A stretch of 64,000 nucleotides of DNA from Halichondria panicea. Taxonomy: Eukaryota > Porifera > Demospongiae > Suberitida > Halichondriidae. Made by a program: the position numbers and the translations under genes. The notes beneath the pieces are model-generated. The model did no database searches, had not been told where the DNA came from, and saw only the letters and a program-made list of their open reading frames with translations. Positions 1 through 11,300 of the stretch are shown here, piece by piece; the first letter of the stretch is position 1, and each line of letters begins with the position of its first letter. The stretch spans positions 2,948,001 through 3,012,000 of the forward strand of contig NC_087389.1 in the NCBI RefSeq assembly GCF_963675165.1, read 5' to 3'.

Positions 1-335
1 CACAGGCACACCTGCAGAAGCTGACTTGCTAGAAGGTTGCTTTTCATCAACTGCTTGTACTTGGGTCCAGCAGGAGCTCTTGTGATAACTACTTTGCTCC
101 TCCTGTTAGGCTGTGCACCCAGTTTTTTTTGACATATGTACTGCTGTGCATCATTTTCGGCCATATTGTTAATAGACTCATGAGCTGTCACTTTTGTACG
201 GCATAAAATAGACTGGTCAAACTGACTTGTGTACCGCATGCGGTTTAGCCACTGAGTTGCTGCCACTATTATAGTGGTAAATGTTGCACATGATTCTACA
301 CAGACTTTGATCTGTCTAGCACTACTTTTTGCCAT
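1..335 (-). CDS. Unidentified open frame, partial at left edge
   Basis: Read on the minus strand, one frame stays open from an in-frame TGA near 374 to the window edge, about 120 codons, unusual in DNA this AT-rich. The first Met is at 335; other in-frame Mets lie near 239 and 164. The product is basic in its second half, with a KKLGAQPNRRSKVVIT stretch followed by a short Lys/Leu-rich helix. I do not recognise a family. A possible donor (CAG then GTGTGC) lies at about 11-16, so the exon may end there. It sits downstream of importin exon 2 on the same strand, so it may be inside an importin intron as a nested gene or a decayed element. It does not resemble importin. Confidence 0.35.
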   Translation of the reverse strand, partial: MAKSSARQIKVCVESCATFTTIIVAATQWLNRMRYTSQFDQSILCRTKVTAHESINNMAENDAQQYICQKKLGAQPNRRSKVVITRAPAGPKYKQLMKSNLLASQLLQVCL

Positions 336-1606
336 GTAGAACTTACAGCTCACGAGTCTACATTGTAAGGGCAGAACTCAAGAAGCTAGCAATCCTCAAT
401 GTTGATCGTAACAATCTTATATCATACTTCTCAGACTCTTACTCAAAATGATAATTAAGTTTAACCCAAACACACAATTCGTTCCCGGTTGCCCCAAACA
501 TGCTCCTAGTAATCAATTATAGGTGTAGCCTATGGTGTATAGTTAAAAACGGCAACTAACTATTGGGGAAATAACACCGAAGGGTGTTGAAATTCAGAGC
601 AAGTCAATGAAAAAGCTTTCAATAAGAGTATTCACAAAAACACGTACGTGGTAGCTATATAGTGCATGCATAATTGAAGTGAATTGAATTCACGTTTAGC
701 TATATCAGCAATGTCATAAATGTGCTTACATTCTTGAAATTTTAGCACATACGCATGTAGCATCTTATTTATGATGAAAATGATGATAATATCCTAGCCA
801 GCGCACATCAGTGTTTGCAAGAAAAGAGGAGCTGAAACTATAAGTACTTGGAATAAATAGTACGTAGCTATAGATAAATTATATGGTCAAACATTTCATT
901 TGTAACACTTAGAAAAGTGTGTCAGTGCAAAAACCTACAAGTTGATAGAGTACCGTAGACACTATTAGCGCATCGATTAAAAGCGTATTTATTTTAAGCG
1001 CATACTTAACTGCTGGTTTTCTGCTGGAATATAAGCGCTTTTCTAATCATGCGACAGATAATTATTATAAGAATTGATTTGAGCTATCTGTCATACAGTA
1101 GAGCTGGTATATCAACCTGGAAGAACTCTTTGGGTAAGCTAGCTAGCTGTTATCTTGTCTGATTATGCCGAGAGAATGTGACCTACATGTAGATGAGGTG
1201 GACTTGGACCATTTGTCCCAGTTATAGCTAGGTCAACATGAATGTTTTAAAAACTCGAACTGTTACTGCTACAGCTAGGATTGCTACAGCTAGGATTGCT
1301 TACAGCTCAGTCGCTCACTTGAATTTCCATGCGGTTAGGGAGTTATCACTCATCACAGTGACATCTAGTTACTGGGTGGGACTAATTAATGACTGCATTA
1401 ATTATAAGCGCATCCTCAAATAAACAACACATAGAGCTCTGCCATTGATTCTATTAGAACATACGCTAAAAATTCAATACTGCGGTATGTACAAATAGCC
1501 AACTACACGTGTACCTACCAATTAAGGCTATCGCTGTGATCAGGCATAAAGGCTATCATTGAAAATCACTCCCTTGTGCTAACCGTTACAAAGGGACATC
1601 ACAAAC
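336..1606. other. Non-coding stretch, probably importin intron 2
   Basis: No supported exon. From about 980 to 1425 it resembles 28590-29420: both carry a GAGAATGTGA...GGACTTGGACC block and a TTACTGGGT...GACTGCATTA block. This is therefore a dispersed repeat of unknown type. The small plus-strand frame at 1238-1423 lies inside it and is not supported as a gene. Confidence 0.4.
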
Positions 1607-3538
1607 CTGCCTGCCGTGTAGGCATAGGAACGTTGTTGTCCAGCACTATTTGTAGCAAGCATGGTGTAAAGTTAGGTAGACGATGAGCCTGCAAATGGAA
1701 AAAAGTTAGTAAAAAAAAATGTGCCTGTATTTTGTATATTAATTATATTAACGTTAATTTATTAACTATATGTACACTGGATGTCATCCAGTCCAGTAAT
1801 AGCACGCCATCATTGCACTGCAATTACTTGTCAAGTAATTGCACACTGTCAATTGCCTGATAATTAAAACTGCAGAGAACTCGAACGTAACGTAGTAGAT
1901 GTTCCACAAAAATAATTGCCGAGCCTCTAAATATAATATTATGGTTTTTCTGGATTTATCTCTTCTAATACGGTTATAACTGCAAAAATACGAATATAGA
2001 TGTGACAGCTTACAATACATTTTTTTTATAGTTAACTGGCCTTATTATGGCTTATAGTTGACAGTGAAGTGTCTAGTAGCATGTCGTGTGTCTACAGCTG
2101 TAGTAACTCTATGCCCTATGCTGGTGGTGAGTCTGATACTGAAACACATGCTATAAATTTATCTTGTAAACTTGCTTGTCACGCCCCGAAGGGGTGGGGC
2201 AAGTGAGACTTATAAAGCCACTACACAGCATTTCCTCTCATTTCCATGTTTTTGTACTTCTCCTACATAGTTTATTTTCTACTTGGAGGCTCCGCAATTG
2301 CAGGAATAGCCTCGATTGCAGGTTGCGTTAAAATACCGTATAGCTGGTTATTTTCGAGGCACAACATTTTTGAGGTTCAACTTTGAACCTCGAAAATTGG
2401 TCAGTTGAAAGACCTCTCTACTGTAAGGGTGTGGTATTTAAACCTCTCTATCCTCGAAAATATGCGAAATGTTTAGTTTGAGCAATCTGTAAAATGCCGT
2501 GCCTCGAAAATACTATTTCTTGTTATTACACCTTGAAAGCGTAATTATCAAAAAGTGGTGCCGAACCGGAGTATTGATGTGGTAATTACAGCGACAAAAA
2601 AATTAATTCCACTTCTGAGTGGCGTATCTTTTAGAACACCGGGTTCAGCCCAGCTGGCGCCTAAATTATGGTGGCGCTTATGTTCTACAGCTAGTATATA
2701 GAGGCATTAGAGAAAATGGGCGTGGATCTAGCTCATTTTCACTTGCTAGCTAGCTAGCTGCACTAGTGTAGCTATGGGTCAGACAACTGTTCAGTAGATG
2801 CAGGATGATGATTTTGATGTCTCAAACATACATTTTATATAAGCACCAGAAATAATTACAGCGTAACGGTAGGCGCTTAAATTATGGTAGCACTGTAATC
2901 ACATGAATTACGGTACCTATTTATAATACACCTATCAATGTGTCGCCCCCCGGGAGGGATCAGGCTTATATGGGGGATTTTACCATACCCCAGGTCAAAT
3001 TCCCTCTGGTGGGGGAGGATTCTGTGTTCAAATCCCCCAGTCAACAGGGGGTTTTGAGCCCCAAGCAGTTGCACACATCAAAACAGGTTATAAAAGCAGT
3101 CTTTACTACGCAAAGCCAGGTCAAATCCCCCAGTATGGGGCCAACATTTTAGGTCAAATTAGATCAAATTCCCCCGTATGTCCCGGGGGGCCGGGGGGGG
3201 GTAGTGGGGCAACACATTGATAGGTGCATAAAGCGCCAGCAAAAAATTAATTTACTGGGCACTCAATTGTAGCATAAAAAATTGATTGTTTGGACTTGGC
3301 GCTCACACTGTAATTAGAAGAAAGAGGTACATGGTCACGGAAAAAAATGTTTGATGGTACCTTTATAAATCCGGTAAACAGTAGAGGAATATAAGTATCA
3401 TGAATTTACCAAGATAACTAATACTCAGGGTGCTCTAGCCTGTGGGTAACTAACCTCTTCAAGAAGTGTCTCAGCATGCTCTCTTTGCTCTGGAAACAAT
3501 GTACCTGAAAGAGCTTGTACTATGGCTTGGCTATCCAT
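1607..3538 (-). CDS. IPO7: Importin-7/8 family nuclear transport receptor, 5' exons only
   Basis: Two exons are visible: 3455-3538 (28 codons, starting MDSQAIVQALSGTL) and 1607-1688 (27 codons plus 1 nt, containing LLQIVLD and PTRQAG). The first ends at GAG|GTTAGT in phase 0; the second has acceptor TTTGCAG and donor G|GTTTGT. Together they match the N-terminal HEAT repeat of importin-7/8, where MDP..II.AL.GT, an NF..LLQI motif and VRQAG are conserved. Family role: beta-karyopherins carry cargo through nuclear pores and bind Ran-GTP. The remaining roughly 1000 residues must lie left of the window; I could not find exon 3 between 1 and 1606. Intron 1 is 1766 bp and carries two inverted-repeat elements. 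IPO7 and IPO8 cannot be separated on 55 residues, and a broken gene cannot be excluded. The start codon is 203 bp from the divergent TRIM gene. Confidence 0.75.
2334..2513. repeat. Short inverted-repeat element, TACCGTATAGC family
   Basis: Starts TACCGTATAGCTGGTTATTT. The arm TTTTCGAGGCAC (about 2351) returns as GTGCCTCGAAAA (about 2499). This is one of many related elements in the window; it lies in importin intron 1 and holds no coding frame. Confidence 0.6.
2929..3226. repeat. Inverted-repeat element, CACCTATCA family
   Basis: The left end CACCTATCAATGTGTCGCCCC pairs with the right end GGGGCAACACATTGATAGGTG. G/C runs (CCCCCCGGGAGGG and CCCGGGGGGCCGGGGGGG) lie just inside each arm. It is non-coding and about 298 bp. 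A second copy lies at 47670-47946. Confidence 0.75.
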
Positions 3539-3741
3539 GGTCAATCGTACACATGGCAAGAGATCGTCAATATAGATTCTACTGTACTGCACATGCTCAG
3601 TAGACAAGAAATCAAAGGGGGAGTGGCTTAGAAGGGTGTGTCACATGAATAGCCATTAGACTAGTCACCTCCCCCCCCCCCCCGGCCAGCACTCCGGAAT
3701 CAAAGGCTTGAAGGCTTTTATATATATATAAAGCTAAGGAC
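3539..3741. promoter_or_regulatory. Divergent promoter interval, importin / TRIM-NHL
   Basis: 203 bp separate the importin start codon (minus) from the TRIM start codon (plus). It contains a run of 14 C at about 3670-3683 and a TATATATATATAAA tract ending about 10 bp before the TRIM ATG. That tract is too close to the ATG to be a standard TATA box for it unless the mRNA has almost no leader. Shared regulation is inferred from spacing only. Confidence 0.45.
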
Positions 3742-6003
3742 ATGGATGCTAGATCTCTATCTGTTATTCCTGAAGCTTGTCCTTTCTGCAGTGAAAGGTA
3801 CAGAGACCCTAAGGTACTTCCGTGTTTTCATATCTTATGTAGAGAATGTGCAAGGAGTTTAATCATACAAGGACGAGACCAAGTTATTTGTCCTGTAGAG
3901 AGATGCAGAAAAGAATTCACAATCCTCAATGATGATGCAGAGAATCTTCCCGATGCATTACCTGTATACTACAAGCGAGATTTGAAAAGCCTAAAAAACA
4001 AAATTGAAACTCACGAAGCTAGATGTCGCATTTGCATACAAAGAAAACGTATTGTGTGCACAGCTGTTGCTGTTTGCAGTTCCTGTAATTTTCTTTGTAA
4101 GGAGTGTATACACGAGCATAAAAGTCAATACCCAGACCACGAAATAGTGTCGCTGCTAGAGTTGTCACAATCTGATAGTGATGTAATGCATCATGGCCTT
4201 CTCAAACGACAACGAAGTAGGAGCTTCACTCAAAAAGCAAGATGTAGTATTCCCAGTCATTTCAGAGAGCCTGCACAGCAGTACTGCCTTGATTGCCGGA
4301 TATTTGTGTGCGCAAAGTGTGAAGAAGTACACTCCAGTCATACCCTGATGGAAATGCAACAAGCTGCACAGGTATGTAAGCAAAGCCTCATTGATAAAAT
4401 ACCTAATGTCCGTGTTGTCCATAAACGAGTGGCAGGAGCATCACGTGACGTCCAAATTACTAAAACCTCTATTGATGATCAGGAAGCAGTTTTAAGAAGT
4501 TCAATTGAGCATGCATTCACTAAACTACTCAAGATCCTCGATCGAAGAAAGCAGGAAATGATTTCAAGACTTTCTGATATCTCTAACGAAAAGATTAAAA
4601 GATTAAGAGATCAAGAAGATGAACTTACGAGACTGGCAGCCGAATTTGAAAGACTTGAACAATATATCGAATCAACGGTAAATATGTCAACAGATTATGA
4701 GTTGTTACATAGCTACAAATTCATTGAGGAGCAGTCACACAGTACACAACAAAAGGGTTCTAAGCTTCCTATTCAACCGGTTGAAGCAGCAAACATTGCT
4801 CTGAAAAATAGCAGCGAATCCCACCTCCGCGACCTCAGTTTAAAACATCTGAATATTTTTGTTGAGCAAGCGAATGCCAGCTCATGTACTGCAGAAGGAG
4901 CTGGGCTTAAAATAGCTGAAACAGAAAAGTTTGCTCGTTTTTCCATTAAAGTTGTTGACAAGAATCATGAGCCGTGTTCATGGATTCAAAACGTTACCGC
5001 TACACTTAAGTGCGTCGATAACGATTTCTCCTTATCTACCGAAATCGTAGAGAGCAGCACAAACACGTATGAGGCTTGCTATAGCCCTCAATTCCGTGGA
5101 GCACATAAGCTATCTGTTTTTGTGAACGGCAACCCGATTACTGGTAGTCCATTCTCCGTAGATGTGACGAAACCACTGATAGAACTTGGGAAATCACAGG
5201 GAACAATGTATGGTGTAACAGGGCCGCGTGGAATTGTTGTGAACAAGTTAAATAACATTCTTGTCTGTGAGTGGAATGGCCACAAAATAGTGGAAGTAGA
5301 CAAACTCGGGAGGCAGATTTGCGAGTTCGGAAAAGGTGAGGTACATCACCCAGCTAGCATTGCTGTTGCAGAGGACGGTAGCATGTTCATCACCGATGCA
5401 GCAGGAAAAGAATGCTGTCTAGCAAAGTACGGTGAGGATGGACGCTTGCTAAAAAAAATTGGGGCCGAGGGAAAGAAGGTATGTGAATTTTTAAACCCTC
5501 GGGGTGTTCGAATCAGAGAAAATAAAGAGGTGTGGGTTTGCGATCGAGACAACCATCGAATACAGATATTTAGTTTAAGCCTCGCTTTTCTGCGCACTTT
5601 TGATATCAGTCAAATTGATTCACATCTGGAGCAAAAGCCAAAACCAAATGACGTAATTTTCAATAAATCAGGAAATTTTTACATCACTGATTTTGGTAAC
5701 CACTGCATTCTTTGTTTCAGTGCATCTGGAGATTACCGTTTTAGTTTTTCGGGTAATCACACAATGAACCAAATACTGCACGGTCCAGAGTGCATTGCCA
5801 CAGATAGAGATGAAAATCTATATGTAACTGAAACTGGAAATCACTGTGTGTCGATATTTAAACCAACTGGTGAACTCATTCGAACATTTGGGACTCTGGG
5901 CAAGAATGAGGGCGAATTGAAATTTCCAATGGGTATTCTTGTAGACAAAAATGGTAGTGTCTTTGTAGCAGAGTTATTAAATAACCGTATACAAATATTT
6001 TAG
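3742..6003 (+). CDS. TRIM-NHL protein (TRIM2/3/71-like), intronless
   Basis: Complete 753-aa protein in one exon. Order of domains: RING finger at about residues 13-58 (CPFC, CFHILCREC, CPVERC); B-box 1 at about 94-135 and B-box 2 at about 168-208 (CSIPSH, CLDC, CAKCEEVHSSH); coiled coil about 210-330; filamin-type Ig fold about 375-475, ending GSPFSVDV; then six NHL repeats to the C terminus, for example NPRGVRIRENKEVWVCDRDN, NDVIFNKSGNFYITDFGNH and PMGILVDKNGSVFVAELLNN. Six blades make a complete propeller. In the family the RING is an E3 ubiquitin ligase and the NHL propeller binds RNA or protein partners. This is the architecture of TRIM2, TRIM3 and TRIM71; orthology within the group cannot be decided here. 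The single-exon structure suggests a lineage-specific or retroposed copy. An AATAAA at about 6241 could be the polyadenylation signal. Confidence 0.93.
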   Translation: MDARSLSVIPEACPFCSERYRDPKVLPCFHILCRECARSLIIQGRDQVICPVERCRKEFTILNDDAENLPDALPVYYKRDLKSLKNKIETHEARCRICIQRKRIVCTAVAVCSSCNFLCKECIHEHKSQYPDHEIVSLLELSQSDSDVMHHGLLKRQRSRSFTQKARCSIPSHFREPAQQYCLDCRIFVCAKCEEVHSSHTLMEMQQAAQVCKQSLIDKIPNVRVVHKRVAGASRDVQITKTSIDDQEAVLRSSIEHAFTKLLKILDRRKQEMISRLSDISNEKIKRLRDQEDELTRLAAEFERLEQYIESTVNMSTDYELLHSYKFIEEQSHSTQQKGSKLPIQPVEAANIALKNSSESHLRDLSLKHLNIFVEQANASSCTAEGAGLKIAETEKFARFSIKVVDKNHEPCSWIQNVTATLKCVDNDFSLSTEIVESSTNTYEACYSPQFRGAHKLSVFVNGNPITGSPFSVDVTKPLIELGKSQGTMYGVTGPRGIVVNKLNNILVCEWNGHKIVEVDKLGRQICEFGKGEVHHPASIAVAEDGSMFITDAAGKECCLAKYGEDGRLLKKIGAEGKKVCEFLNPRGVRIRENKEVWVCDRDNHRIQIFSLSLAFLRTFDISQIDSHLEQKPKPNDVIFNKSGNFYITDFGNHCILCFSASGDYRFSFSGNHTMNQILHGPECIATDRDENLYVTETGNHCVSIFKPTGELIRTFGTLGKNEGELKFPMGILVDKNGSVFVAELLNNRIQIF

Positions 6004-7038
6004 TTTTTGTCATTAAATTTTGGCAACCATGATAAAATCTTTTTTCTCCCTTTAGTATTCATGTGCCCGATTGTTCTAAAATTAAAACACCACAGGTGCT
6101 GATGCCTCGGTGTCAGGCGCCAAAGCTTTACAGCAATGAAGCTATACAGTACTAGCTAGCAGACTCGTTAAAATTAATACACACAATTTATTACATTTGC
6201 ATGCAGGACTTCGCAGGTAGTGTAATTAAAAAGAGTGGGAAATAAATGAACCACCATACCACAACTTCAAAGTCTATAATTATTACTACTAGTTTACTGC
6301 ATATCATTGAGCAGCTGCACGTAGCAGTCTACACACACACACACACACTACTAATACATAATTATCGCTGCGCATGTGCAACCGAGGCATATTAAGACGT
6401 AGCACACAACTGACACAATTAAGACATAATTATCGTGACTATCAGCTGATCTAGAATATTCTCCAGCCATTTTTTTGCCTTAGTTATGCAAAACGTAATG
6501 ATTGGTAAAATTGACATTGCCAATTTCTTCCGACCTACCACTATACTGCTTTGAGAGTATCTCGATTCGCTCGGATAGCGCGAAACTATACTAAACTTTT
6601 GAGGAAAGATTTTTGTGAAGCGAAACAGCAGCCTTTTTGTAAAATAATTAACGCATGTGATATTAAATTTGTAGGTATAAATACATGCAAGCCTTCATCC
6701 CTAGTGAAGTGTGGCCTGGGATCGAGGCTAGGTACATGCTTGTACAAAATCACCACAAACATTTATATCCTCAACCCGCATCAGGGTTCAGCATTCATCA
6801 GGGCCTAAATTTACTGCATGCATGTATATAGATGTCGTACCCAATCTTTTTCACTAAGTGGACGTAACCGAATTCATATACTGGTTCAATTTTCTTCTTG
6901 CAGGATAATTATAATAATGAGAAACAATCAACGTATTAAAAACATAAAGCATGCAAACTATCTTTGTTTAGTCAATCTAGTGAGGGAGTGTGTGCATGTG
7001 GGAGAACATATCACAATAATCGTCAATGTTTAATTAAT
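6004..7038. other. Spacer with a reversed dispersed-repeat copy
   Basis: 6090-6392 is a short reverse-oriented copy of the TGCCTCGGTG-ended repeat: GGTGCTGATGCCTCGGTG at the left, an (AC)n tract near 6332-6349, and GCGCATGTGCAACCGAGGCA at the right. The rest has no supported gene. Frames at 6551-6808 and 6818-7033 look like chance. Confidence 0.5.
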
Positions 7039-8182
7039 TCACCTCGCATTGCTCAATAAAATGATATTCTGTACAGCTGTTAGAGTGGACTTCACTGACT
7101 GTCCAGATACTACATGGTTGTCAATGACGACATATGTTGAGTCACTTTTAGTTGCTGTCAAAAAGTGTGAATGCAATAATCAATTAAACACAGCGACATG
7201 ACATGTCACTGTATAATTATACATACCACTGTAAGAGGCTCCATGCTTTCTAATGAACTCTGATGGGACAAACGGCTGTGTGGGAAAATCGTCCCTTTTT
7301 GCCAGCTCTGCTACTGAAGGCTACAGAATGTGGAAGGGTGATGTTTGTTCGATTACCTTTATTAGTACAGTGAATAATACTGTAAGATCTACCACATTTA
7401 TATACTTACAGCAGTTAAACTGTAGTCTTTGAATGGCCATGTATGTGATTGTTTATCTGCTGTACAGAATAATCCGCTAACGCCAAACCCAACAGCACAC
7501 ACAGGCTCTAAGGAAACGAAACATAGTTTGTCGGTATAAAGATGATAATAGCCTCGGGGGAATTAATGTGATTAGCACTGCACACTCGACAAATATGTAG
7601 TTATGGAAATACAAGACACACTTATGCACAACACAACACTACAATACTTTACTTTTGTCCTTGAGGAAGGCATTCAAAATAGCAGCCAGGTACTGGCTGT
7701 TTGCCAGATCAAAAGGTGCTCCAGGGCAGCTTGGAATTAGTACAGCGATAAATTTGGACGCTGCAATTGCGTACATCACGTCACAGAAAAAACCTGTCAC
7801 ACATTTAACTTACCATCTATTGCCTCTAGTCTATGTGGCATGGAGATGGACTTTGAGTTGAAGTCGGTCACCCACTGTCTATTGTTGTCGTCAATATCAA
7901 CAAAATCCATTGGCTTTCCCTAGACAAGCATAGCACAAAAGCAGGTAAAACCATAATTTTCAGCTATTAACTTTACCTCTGGCGTGGCAAGGAACACATT
8001 AAAAGTGGATGATGTGAGGGTGAAGGCATGAATGAAAGACTGTGCAGTAACTCCTGTATATTAAGACAGTTTTCATTGGTGTATATAACAGAATAAAGCT
8101 ACATACCTCTTGAATGAGAGCTGCATACAATGAGACAAGCTGGTTTGTCTCGGACCCCTAGCCCTTTGGTTGATACTGCCAT
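7039..8182 (-). CDS. GATD1: GATD1 (PDDC1), class I glutamine-amidotransferase-like protein
   Basis: Seven exons on the minus strand: 8107-8182, 7977-8053, 7814-7919, 7653-7760, 7410-7507, 7227-7320 and 7039-7154. They join in phase to 224 codons, close to the roughly 220-aa vertebrate protein. Diagnostic blocks along the length: PACLIVCSSHS, TAQSFIHAFTLTSSTFNV, GKPMDFVDIDDNNRQWVTDF, LEAIDG, IAVLIPSCPGAPFDL, KPVCAVGFGVSGLFC, DYSLTA, and a C-terminal VVIDNHVVSGQS...AVQN. The family has the DJ-1/PfpI-like fold. The nucleophile position is the conserved Cys of KPVCAVG; its substrate is not known to me. Every intron is GT-AG and between 52 and 145 bp. The start is the only Met before PACLIV, and it lies 140 bp from the divergent L27-PDZ gene. 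Identity is by recalled family pattern, not by alignment. Confidence 0.92.
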
Positions 8183-8322
8183 TTTTGAGCTTTGCTTGGG
8201 GGAGGGGCAACGTCACATGTTATGTACGTGCTGACATGAGTTATGTGTATGCGGCTACGTGTGAGATACGCCCCCTTATAGCTAAAGCTTAGCACAAAAC
8301 TACATTAGAAGAAAGCAGAAAG
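8183..8322. promoter_or_regulatory. Divergent promoter interval, GATD1 / L27-PDZ
   Basis: 140 bp between two start codons on opposite strands. No clear TATA box. There is a GGGGGAGGGGCAACGTCAC segment at about 8199-8217 whose CGTCA core resembles a CREB/ATF site. Shared promoter use is inferred from spacing. Confidence 0.45.
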
Positions 8323-11300
8323 ATGCCTGTAAGCAAGAGAGGTGGGTGTGTGTCTGATAGGTTAAAAAGTTGATTTGATCGGCATCTTGAGGAACTGGCA
8401 ATGCAATGATAGATGTACTTTAGATGACATGCAGAGTACACACATGCATAAGAATCCCTGGCCTAGTAAGCCAGTGATGTAAGCCAGTGATGTCCATAGA
8501 GATTTACTACTGTACATAACTGAATATTAGACGCAGAACGTGCCTTGGCTATTATTGAAAATCTGATAACACAGGGTGAATCTTCTTTAGATACAAAAGG
8601 TAAGTTACTACAATGCAATGGTTACTGGTGATACGTTCTAATACACCAGGTCAGTCCTCATCAACTGCCCGTTATAATGAAGATGAACTACTACGTAGCT
8701 TATCCAATCTTCAGTCTACTGCAGATATCATGAAAAGTCCACTGTTCTCATCACTCGTTCAAATCCAAAGCCAATACGATCAGGTACGCTTACGAGTGCG
8801 CATACATTTTAGTTCCGGAAATTCTGTGAGTCACAGTCATGTATATAACCGGCATGTGCGTGTGTCACTGTGGTACAGGCCTCTGACAAGTAAATACGTG
8901 TGGCAATAATCTCTGCCATAAACTCATGTAGTCAACTACCGGGTAATTACATGAATCACTATTCAACACGGCTATATTTTCCCAATAGACAGTCAGAGAG
9001 AAACCCCTAACATGTTCCAGTCTATCAACAGATCCTGGTAAAAAGACTGGTCTGAGGTTAGAAAGTGACCCCACCCTTCTTTTTCAATTTCAACAGAGAT
9101 ATGGCATCACTAATGCAGAAATGCACCCGAACAGATTTGCTATTGCTAAGTTATCAACAGAGGCAACGAAAGATGGTTCCCATATTGAACACAGCGGACA
9201 ATCACCTGTTTTTTTTCAACCCGAAACTGTTTCTAGCTTTCCATCTACATTTGTTGGTGACCTATCATTTGAAGAGCCCCAAAAAGAACGTTCAAAATCG
9301 TTGAAGAAACCGGTCCGGAAAGTTACTACAACAAAGTTATTTAGCCGCAAGGCAAGTACAGTTAGCACTGGAAGCGTTTCTCTTGCTGATTTAGCGGCTG
9401 TTACTGTCATAACTAACTCTGGCAATGAACTTAGTGACATCATTCACAACTCAAGCATTGCGCTAGGGAATGCGGTTGCCTCCAGTGAGAGTAGTCTGTC
9501 TTCTTGTAAGCAATATAGAACTATCTTTAAGTGTACATATATTATTATTCTTGTCAACTACAGTTATATCAGATGTTTCAAAACCATCGCTACTCATGGC
9601 TATCGAACAGGAGACATTCCCTACTGCATGTCAACCGAAGTCCCCACAAAATAATGAGGATTCCGTAGAGGCTTTGAGACAGCAGGAAGGGAAAATAGAG
9701 ATCACTGATGAAAATATGTATGTAACTCCTGATATGTGCAGTTGTCCTGTCGATAAATTGTTTGTATCTCATGAACAAGATCAAGAAGACTCTCAAAGCG
9801 ATATTGATCTGCAGGTGGTGAGCTCAACCGATGCTGTTATCACGAACTGGGATGTAAAATGTGGAAAACGTACCGCCAGGAGTCAAAATTGGTATGCTGA
9901 AATTGAAGAAACTGATAAACCAAAGGATAGTCTTTTTTTTATGAGAGATGAAGGAAGTCAAGCAAAAATCAGAGAGGTATATAGTAAATCACTGCACTCA
10001 ATTGTGATTGTGACAAGCATTATTTTGTAGATCGCGAAACCAAAGCAGTCAAGATACGTGACATTGAAATTACCTGATGGTAGAGGAGTGGGACTAGGAA
10101 TGGATTTGGTTGGTGTGAGCTCAACTGGCGTATTTGTTAGTGAGCTATATCCAGGATGCGTGGCTTTCTCTTCTGGCCTGATCCATGAAGGAGATCAAGT
10201 TTTACAGCTCAACCAACACGACACAAGTATGTATTTTGACTTTCATTAATTCCTTGGTGTACATATTGGTTGAGATATCCAGCACAATGAGGTTTATATA
10301 GCATATATACCCTCCCTTCTTGTATAGGTCGTTTAATTACTTGTTATTTTAACTGTGACTGCTTGTTGTTTTCAGGGAGTATGGCCAGCTTTGAAGTTGA
10401 CATGCTGATCAGAGAAATATCCCCTGGTTCTGAAATATACCTAGTACTTATACATAACCCAATAGGTGAGTCATCTGCATGTCCATTTATAGAATCTAAA
10501 TTGATATTGTATGCAAGTAAAACAACCAACCCCCTAGCTTATCTCATGCATAGATGCATCCTTGAATCCAAGTGGTTATTAAAAATGAAATGTTTGCGTC
10601 ATCTGATCATAACAACTTTGGCCAGACTTACTGGCTACTACTAACAATGAAAGGAATCTTCCTTGTGTGGGGAATTGAAATTACCTCTAGTACATGGCAT
10701 TTGTTTGGCTGTTATAGTTACCTGGCCAACAACACAAGTGGTGTTAATTTTGGTATTAAAATTAATGTTGGACCATGCATACTCTCTAGACCTATTTTTT
10801 AGTACCTCTATATATACTAGTGTAGAATCTGTAATTATAGATGATCAGTATGTGGTTGGAAGGCTACCTTCACCTGTTACATATAGCATTCCATTCACCC
10901 ATTACACATGCATAATACCGTATTCCTGAACTATTTTGCGTGTGAAAAACCTTTGCGAATGAGCCAAATCAGTCGACTTTGCTGTACAGTAGACTCTCGT
11001 TAATCCGGCCATCCTCGAGATAGTGCAGCCGGAATTAGTGAGGTACGGCATTTGAGAAAAATAGACGCGGCTACTTTACCTCAAACTTAATGGCATTCTG
11101 TCTCAATGATAATGAAGGATAATGAATCATTTTGCTCTCTATTTAAGTGTAATCAATTTCATCTGCCAAACCACACCCAAAACGTCATAACCGGCCATAA
11201 TAAAATGACATTCAAAATCTAGTTTGCAGCCAGAACTTACCAGTATATGGAATAGCGAGTGGCTGCATTTCAGGGCGAGTTTTGTGCAGTAAACATCGAT

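Noticed and set aside
3718..3732. TATATATA tract as the TATA box of the TRIM gene
   Set aside because: It ends about 10 bp before the start codon, so a start site 25-30 bp downstream would fall inside the coding region. It may be only a simple repeat.
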